Of a DNA stretch of 59,252 nucleotides, positions 55,601 through 59,252 are shown one piece after another. Source of the DNA: Bacteroidaceae bacterium (GTDB lineage Bacteria; Bacteroidota; Bacteroidia; Bacteroidales; Bacteroidaceae); NCBI GenBank assembly GCA_017516885.1, contig JAFXAR010000064.1, positions 1-59,252 of the forward strand. Reading direction: 5' to 3'. Within the stretch, counting starts at the first letter, position 1, and each line of letters starts with the position of its first letter. Under the pieces are notes generated by a model. It was given only the letters and a program-made list of their open reading frames with translations. It had not been told where the DNA came from and did no database searches. The position numbers and the translations under genes were made by a program.

Positions 55601-55754
55601 TAACGTGAACAAGGAAGGCGATAAGTTCTTCATATACCTGTTTTGCAAATATAACCAAACGTCCTTTTTCACCCCCCCCAGTTTGTTAATAGATATTAAA
55701 TAAGAAATAATGTAATACTTGAGTCCATGAGTTGTTAATGAAATAGCATATCCG

Positions 55755-56447
55755 CTAAACTATCCTCTCGGCAAAGGCATCGGCATCGGCCTCTATGTCC
55801 TGGCTGCGGTACATATCAAAATCGACTTCGGACTTTATGTAGTTCTCTATGTTGAACTCCCAAGAATAGACATTGCCCTCATCGGGCTTTGCTCTCCAAG
55901 GGTGCTCAACGGCAAAATGCTGAAAGGCATGGCGTGCCTCGTGCAGCAGTGTGCGTATGATTCTTCGCGGGTCATCCTCCTCGAGCAGCAGTTCATTCAA
56001 GGTTATCAAATTCCCATTAGAACTGTAACCGCCAAGAGAACTGGCAGCCCTTTTCTCGAAAACAAGTGGCGGGTTATAGCCAGTGGTGGCCGAAAATGAG
56101 GCATACAGCTCTTTGATATACTCCTTGCGCCGGTTCGTTGTTGCCCCGGAGTATGGTATCTTCCTTTTTGCGTCAACGGCAAAGAACTGCTTGACTGCTG
56201 CAAGGCTTTGCTGCTCAAAGCAGGCAATGTCGCAGAATTGATAGTTATACTCATCCATCAGGTGCTTGGGCAGGAGTTTCAACAGGTCGCAATTGTAGAT
56301 GCCGCCAACATCCTTCATGTCCTTTATAAGATTTTGAAGAACCTCTTCTACACTGCGTTTCCCGGCAAGCGGCATACGTTTCCATTCAGCCTCATCGGGC
56401 AGCATTGTCGCAACAAAATCCCGGTATGTATTGTAAAGTATATCCAT
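55755..56447 (-). CDS. HEXXH putative zinc metallopeptidase
   Basis: 230 residues from ATG 56447. A 35-codon ORF extension is translated purine-rich spacer and rejected. H169-E170-x2-H173 in TLLHEARHAFQHFAV is a zinc-binding helix; E219 in DIEADADAFAE can be the third ligand about 46 residues on. N[Y]SWEFNIENYI...YRSQDIEADA fits metallopeptidase domains that I associate with polymorphic-toxin C-termini and ImmA/IrrE-like proteins. No signal peptide. A single-domain version here may be a cytoplasmic protease; neighbour AAA+ ATPase could supply unfolded substrate. Activity is inferred. Confidence 0.65.
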   Translation of the reverse strand: MDILYNTYRDFVATMLPDEAEWKRMPLAGKRSVEEVLQNLIKDMKDVGGIYNCDLLKLLPKHLMDEYNYQFCDIACFEQQSLAAVKQFFAVDAKRKIPYSGATTNRRKEYIKELYASFSATTGYNPPLVFEKRAASSLGGYSSNGNLITLNELLLEEDDPRRIIRTLLHEARHAFQHFAVEHPWRAKPDEGNVYSWEFNIENYIKSEVDFDMYRSQDIEADADAFAERIV

Positions 56448-56530
56448 ATTATAGTGAAATGTGAAAACTGAAATGTGAAAGGTTGTTTTCTGCTTGCACA
56501 AATTTTCCTTTCTCCTTTCTTCTTTCTCCT
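56448..56530 (-). repeat. Purine-rich repeated spacer before the HEXXH gene
   Basis: On the minus strand GGAGAAAGAAGAAAGGAGAA is followed by AGG and further on by CACATTTCA twice (TTTCACATTTCAGTTTTCAC and ACATTTCACT). Strong purine/pyrimidine strand asymmetry. It separates the 131-residue gene from the HEXXH gene and probably carries the RBS region for the latter. Confidence 0.4.
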
Positions 56531-56926
56531 TTACATCCTCTCCTGCTCCCACGCGTGTATGCCGGCAATGGTATCAAGCAGGGCAATTGATGCGGCACGC
56601 AAGGCTTCAGTTGACAATGTGTTTACTGGCAAGCAAATGCCATCGTTTGTAGCAATCTCCCAGTGTCCGTCACTGCCTTTGGTCAGTTTACAACATTCGC
56701 CATTGTATGCATCGCAGGCAATGGCAAAGAACTTTGTCTTTATCTCCGTTACCCCACTAAAGCCATCGGGTGTGTGCATTTGGTTGTCCATCTGCTTCTT
56801 TACAGTGAATGCACAGAGTTCGTCAATCAAACTGCTAAATGCATCGTAGTCAGTTGCTTGCAGAGCAAAGGCACGCTTTGCCTTCATTGTCTTTATTTCC
56901 TGTTTTATTCTCTCTTCGTAGCCCAT
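56531..56926 (-). CDS. Unknown small protein, 131 residues
   Basis: No recognised family. Helical N-terminus (YEERIKQEIKTMKAKRAFALQ), a beta-rich middle with FAIACDAYNGECCKLTKG, GHWEIAT, and a helical end TEALRAASIALLDTIAGI. The YNGEC-to-helix arrangement matches the C-terminal half of the 185-residue gene, suggesting a shared domain. Preceded by a 65-base gap containing a dispersed-repeat-like sequence. Confidence 0.65.
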   Translation of the reverse strand: MGYEERIKQEIKTMKAKRAFALQATDYDAFSSLIDELCAFTVKKQMDNQMHTPDGFSGVTEIKTKFFAIACDAYNGECCKLTKGSDGHWEIATNDGICLPVNTLSTEALRAASIALLDTIAGIHAWEQERM

Positions 56927-56943
56927 TGCTGATATTCTTTTCT

Positions 56944-56978
56944 TGTCATATTGAGCGTCAGCGAAATATCTTTTTGCC
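56944..56978 (+). repeat. Dispersed-repeat-like sequence in the accessory island
   Basis: TGTCATATTGAGCGTCAGCG then AAATATCTTTTTGCC fits the widely scattered TGTCATnnTGAGCG(n)AGCGAAnnATCT form. Lies between two coding ORFs of the island. Confidence 0.5.
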
Positions 56979-56991
56979 GCTATATTGTTTC

Positions 56992-57549
56992 CTATTCTAC
57001 CGGAATCTCAATGTATTCAGGGTAAGGATATTTTGAGAACCACTGTTTGTTTGCTTCGGTATCCCTTTCTATAAGTTCTTCAAGTGTCGCCGCAAGTGCG
57101 TCGGCGATGCGGAGCAATGAAGTTCTGTCGGTGAGTTCGCGGAATGAAATCTTTCGCTCATCCGGTACTGTTTTCACATACCATTCTCCGTTGTCAAGCT
57201 TAACACAACCCATACACTCGCCCGAGTATAAAGCATCCTCAAGTATATATATTCCTGTTTCAACAAGTTTCTCGCAAATATCAATGGGAATTAACTGCAT
57301 TGCAGCCATCTTTTGCTCAACGGTATCGGCAATCTCAAAAAGTTCTTTGTAGCAACGGTTAATCCAGGCATTTGCAAAAAGATTTATTCTCGACAGCGAG
57401 GAGTGTCGTCGAAGGAATTGACGCAATCTGGAATTATCAGAACACTTGCTGCTATAGATATCCTTGGCCTCAAAATACGCTTTTGCGTATTCCTTGTCTT
57501 TGGGCTCACGCCTGATTTTTTTCAGTTTTATGATTTTCAATTGTCGCAT
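56992..57549 (-). CDS. Unknown protein, 185 residues
   Basis: No family recognised. Basic N-terminus (KIIKLKKIRREPKDKEYAKAYFEAKDIYSSKCSDN), then mostly helical, then a C-terminal domain IYILEDALYSGECMGCVKLDNGEWYVKTVPD and RELTDRTSLLRIADALAATLEELIERD. The last part resembles the 131-residue protein. Ends acidic (YIEIPVE). Three bases downstream of the 110-residue gene. Confidence 0.68.
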   Translation of the reverse strand: MRQLKIIKLKKIRREPKDKEYAKAYFEAKDIYSSKCSDNSRLRQFLRRHSSLSRINLFANAWINRCYKELFEIADTVEQKMAAMQLIPIDICEKLVETGIYILEDALYSGECMGCVKLDNGEWYVKTVPDERKISFRELTDRTSLLRIADALAATLEELIERDTEANKQWFSKYPYPEYIEIPVE

Positions 57550-57552
57550 AAT

Positions 57553-57885
57553 TCAACCTTTGATATTATCTATTATTTTTCTTCTCTCGTGCCTTCCAAG
57601 TTCACAGTTGCCAAGGCGGCACTCTTTGGCATTGAGACGTAACAGCCTGCCTGCGCGTTCAATGGTGCAGTGCTCATTGCAGTCGGCATCCATTTGTGCA
57701 ACTGAGGGATATTCAACAACGGCATTGTTTTTCTTCCCTTCAGCACAGTATAGTGTATCGGCTGCAATGAATACAAGGCGCTCTTTGGTACGGCTTTTCA
57801 GGTAGAATACCTCGCCATTATCGGCTATGTACTCCCGTGGCCACACATCGCCCAGTTTATGGTGGAATGTTCCGAATATCGCCAT
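57553..57885 (-). CDS. Unknown small protein, 110 residues
   Basis: Not recognised. Begins MAIFGTFHHKLGDVWPREYI and contains FIAADTLYCAEGKKNN and a cysteine-rich end (CNEHC, ECRLGNCELG). Almost contiguous with the 185-residue gene downstream and 9 bases after the 108-residue gene upstream, so one transcription unit. The Cys residues could bind metal; no known spacing. Confidence 0.62.
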   Translation of the reverse strand: MAIFGTFHHKLGDVWPREYIADNGEVFYLKSRTKERLVFIAADTLYCAEGKKNNAVVEYPSVAQMDADCNEHCTIERAGRLLRLNAKECRLGNCELGRHERRKIIDNIKG

Positions 57886-57894
57886 TGTTGCCGG

Positions 57895-58221
57895 TTATTT
57901 GTTGTCTAATATCCCGAAATAAGGCTCAAGATTGTCAACCCTAAGTTGTATCAGTACATCGCGGTTATATGTGGGGCATCCTTTAATTTTTACCGGCACT
58001 CGTTTGCACACGCATTCGCGTTTGTACACAACGGAATCCTCATCCTTTATTACAAAACGTTTACCCTCTTCGATGGCGGCTTTGTACTCATTGGAAAAAT
58101 CTCCCGATGTGTAGGGTATATTACTGTTTTCTATGAATTTTATTGTGGCATAAGGCGCAACAGCCCAGTCCTCGAACTCTGCATCAGAGTCGAAATAAAT
58201 TATTCCTTTCTTCTCAATCAT
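57895..58221 (-). CDS. Unknown small protein, 108 residues
   Basis: From ATG 58221 (MIEKKGIIYFDSDAEFEDW); an upstream ORF extension of 18 codons overlaps the 143-residue gene and is unlikely. Contains GKRFVIKDEDSVVYKRECVCKRVPV and RDVLIQLRVDNLEPYFGI. No family recognised. Acidic N-terminal and basic middle. Confidence 0.62.
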   Translation of the reverse strand: MIEKKGIIYFDSDAEFEDWAVAPYATIKFIENSNIPYTSGDFSNEYKAAIEEGKRFVIKDEDSVVYKRECVCKRVPVKIKGCPTYNRDVLIQLRVDNLEPYFGILDNK

Positions 58222-58243
58222 AATATGTGTTTTTTTAAAACTA

Positions 58244-58675
58244 TTATAATATTGTCTCGTTGGCTTTTTTATCAAGAAACTCCTTTAATGTTGTTCCGCA
58301 GTCATCGGTTTTTACAAAATCCCCTTTTTGCTCGTCCAACTCGGCTTCGACAGTGCTGTTTAAAGACTCTCTGGAAATACGACGCCCGCCCTTGAAATAT
58401 TGCATTGCATCGAGCATTATGCGTGTACCTTTGTACTCCACAAAGCAAATTTCGTCACCAGTCTTAGGATTCTGGAGCGCTTTGGCTGTATAAGTGTTGC
58501 GATACCCTATACCGTTTTTGAATGTCAGGGTGTTGCCGTTGCGTTCATCGAGGCGGAAAAGTTCTGTCCTTGCAACATTTTTGGGAAGTCCTTTTTTTGC
58601 CAAATGCAATGGCAGTTCACAATGGTAAACAAGATTTTCACCGGCTACAAAAACTTTTGATTTTTTATTTTCCAT
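58244..58675 (-). CDS. Unknown protein, 143 residues
   Basis: Begins MENKKSKVFVAGENLVYHCELPLHLAKKGLPKNVART. Small beta-rich domain in the first 90 residues, then DAMQYFKGGRRISRESLNSTVEAEL and an acidic-basic tail. Not recognised. Starts the 143-108-110-185-131-HEXXH run after a 194-base spacer. Confidence 0.62.
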   Translation of the reverse strand: MENKKSKVFVAGENLVYHCELPLHLAKKGLPKNVARTELFRLDERNGNTLTFKNGIGYRNTYTAKALQNPKTGDEICFVEYKGTRIMLDAMQYFKGGRRISRESLNSTVEAELDEQKGDFVKTDDCGTTLKEFLDKKANETIL

Positions 58676-58869
58676 AGTTCTTTGTTTTATATGTTACAGA
58701 CATAAAATAGACATTTTTTTAAAAAAATTCGAATTTTCGGACAGCTGCGAATGAAAATAATTTATATCGTATTGTGTTTCAATGCGATATAAATAGTTAA
58801 AGTTTATTAAACAAAGTGCAGGCGTTCTTTTTCTTTTAAACACTTAACAAGATATTCAACTCAAGTATT
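58676..58869. promoter_or_regulatory. Spacer with hairpins between the partial gene and the 143-residue gene
   Basis: TTTATATCGTATTG (58761-58774) and CAATGCGATATAAA (58780-58793) pair over 14 bp with one G-U pair and a TGTTT loop; on the minus strand TTATTTTC overlaps the 3' arm end, a possible terminator for the partial gene. A 14-bp AAAATTCGAATTTT palindrome lies at 58724-58737. No consensus promoter was identified. Confidence 0.45.
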
Positions 58870-59252
58870 TTATGCTTTATACAAATCGATAAGCATACGA
58901 CAGCATTCTTTCAGTTCTCCAAGATAGATTCTATTTAGAAATTCCTTCAACTCCTCCTCCTTCATCTGTGCAATGGGGTTGTCGGCTTGAAATTTATATC
59001 TGAGAACTACTTTCTTTGTTCCAACCTTCTTGCTCAGGTCAGTATCCTTCAGCAAACATTTACGCCATTTTTCTGCTAAATCAACATTGCCCTCTACATG
59101 AAGTTCCAGTATGTATTCCGTACCTGTCAACATCTTTGAGGTATTGATAGGTATCCACTCCAAATGAGCGGTTCCCCATTCGTTCCCAAGCCGCACTTGC
59201 AGGTATCCTTCACCGCTGACCCCCCGATGCCCAACTGTCCATTGGAGGCCAC
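58870..59252 (-). CDS. Unknown protein, 5' end beyond the window
   Basis: The frame is open from the stop at 58870 through the right edge, so the gene is cut; a GTG at 59196 is internal to it (GEGYLQ precedes VRLGNEWG). Visible 126 residues: beta-rich (YILELHVEGNVDLAEKW, VLRYKFQADNP) then helical (KEEELKEFLNRIYLGELKECCRMLIDLY). No family recognised. Belongs to the accessory series. Confidence 0.65.
   Translation of the reverse strand, partial: GLQWTVGHRGVSGEGYLQVRLGNEWGTAHLEWIPINTSKMLTGTEYILELHVEGNVDLAEKWRKCLLKDTDLSKKVGTKKVVLRYKFQADNPIAQMKEEELKEFLNRIYLGELKECCRMLIDLYKA

Noticed and set aside
55672..55680. Run of eight C as a phase-variable tract
   Set aside because: It lies in a convergent spacer, outside any promoter or coding region that could be switched.
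55755..56552. Longer 265-residue form of the HEXXH protein
   Set aside because: The added 35 residues are translated purine-rich repeat and overlap the end of the upstream gene; the ATG at 56447 begins the ordered sequence.

Overview
The window looks like a chromosomal segment of an anaerobic Bacteroidales bacterium (Bacteroides/Prevotella-like). The evidence is: a three-subunit succinate dehydrogenase/fumarate reductase with a diheme cytochrome b; an oxygen-sensitive class III ribonucleotide reductase with its activase; GldH, RicT/PSP1, WbqC and an enlarged signal peptidase I, all typical of Bacteroidetes; WG-repeat, PepSY-like and FISUMP-like lipoproteins; weak Shine-Dalgarno sites; and promoters of the Bacteroidetes type (TTG, 19-20 bases, TAnnTTTG). 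The genus cannot be fixed from the sequence alone. No rRNA, tRNA, CRISPR array or intact insertion sequence was seen.

Layout. 1-9.5 kb: a GPH-type sugar symporter (-), the frdCAB operon (+) ending in a strong terminator, then a Sel1-repeat protein and a large three-module lipoprotein. 9.7-13.9 kb: dapB-lepB-wbqC (-), translationally coupled at the lepB/wbqC junction, and an acyltransferase-3 membrane protein. 14.1-23.4 kb: metG leading a tightly packed surface-glycan operon (flippase, two GT-B glycosyltransferases, YfhO-type membrane protein, GT2 glycosyltransferase), then pepP. 24.9-28.1 kb: a small membrane ORF and nrdDG. 28.2-32.3 kb: rnr and an OmpR/histidine-kinase pair (-). 32.5-37.4 kb: a promoter-led epimerase/PAP2 pair, two PepSY-like secreted proteins and a WG-repeat lipoprotein. 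37.6-41.3 kb: metF-holB-ricT-gldH (+). 41.3-48.6 kb: purH-mreB-mreC-mreD-mrdA-rodA (-), the rod-shape elongasome behind a purine gene. gldH and rodA overlap tail to tail by 50 bases.

48.7-59.25 kb is an accessory island. Thirteen genes run on the minus strand and only one on the plus strand. Most encode 100-280 residue proteins that I cannot assign. Recognisable members are an AAA+ ATPase of about 549 residues with N-terminal winged-helix-like segments and Asn in place of the Walker B Asp, a 230-residue protein with an HEXXH zinc-peptidase signature like metallopeptidase toxin domains, and an oppositely oriented AAA/DUF4143 ATPase with its own promoter that splits the series. Several of the small proteins share a weak Tyr-x-x-Glu-Cys segment. 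This island is the best candidate for an undescribed system (toxin/immunity array or ATPase-protease stress or defence module), but that is inference. The right window edge cuts the first visible gene of the series.

The rest is conserved core genome: anaerobic respiration, lysine/peptidoglycan precursors, protein export, dNTP synthesis under anoxia, folate and purine metabolism, and cell-shape control. The accessory material lies mainly in the glycan operon, the repeat-protein genes and the right-hand island.
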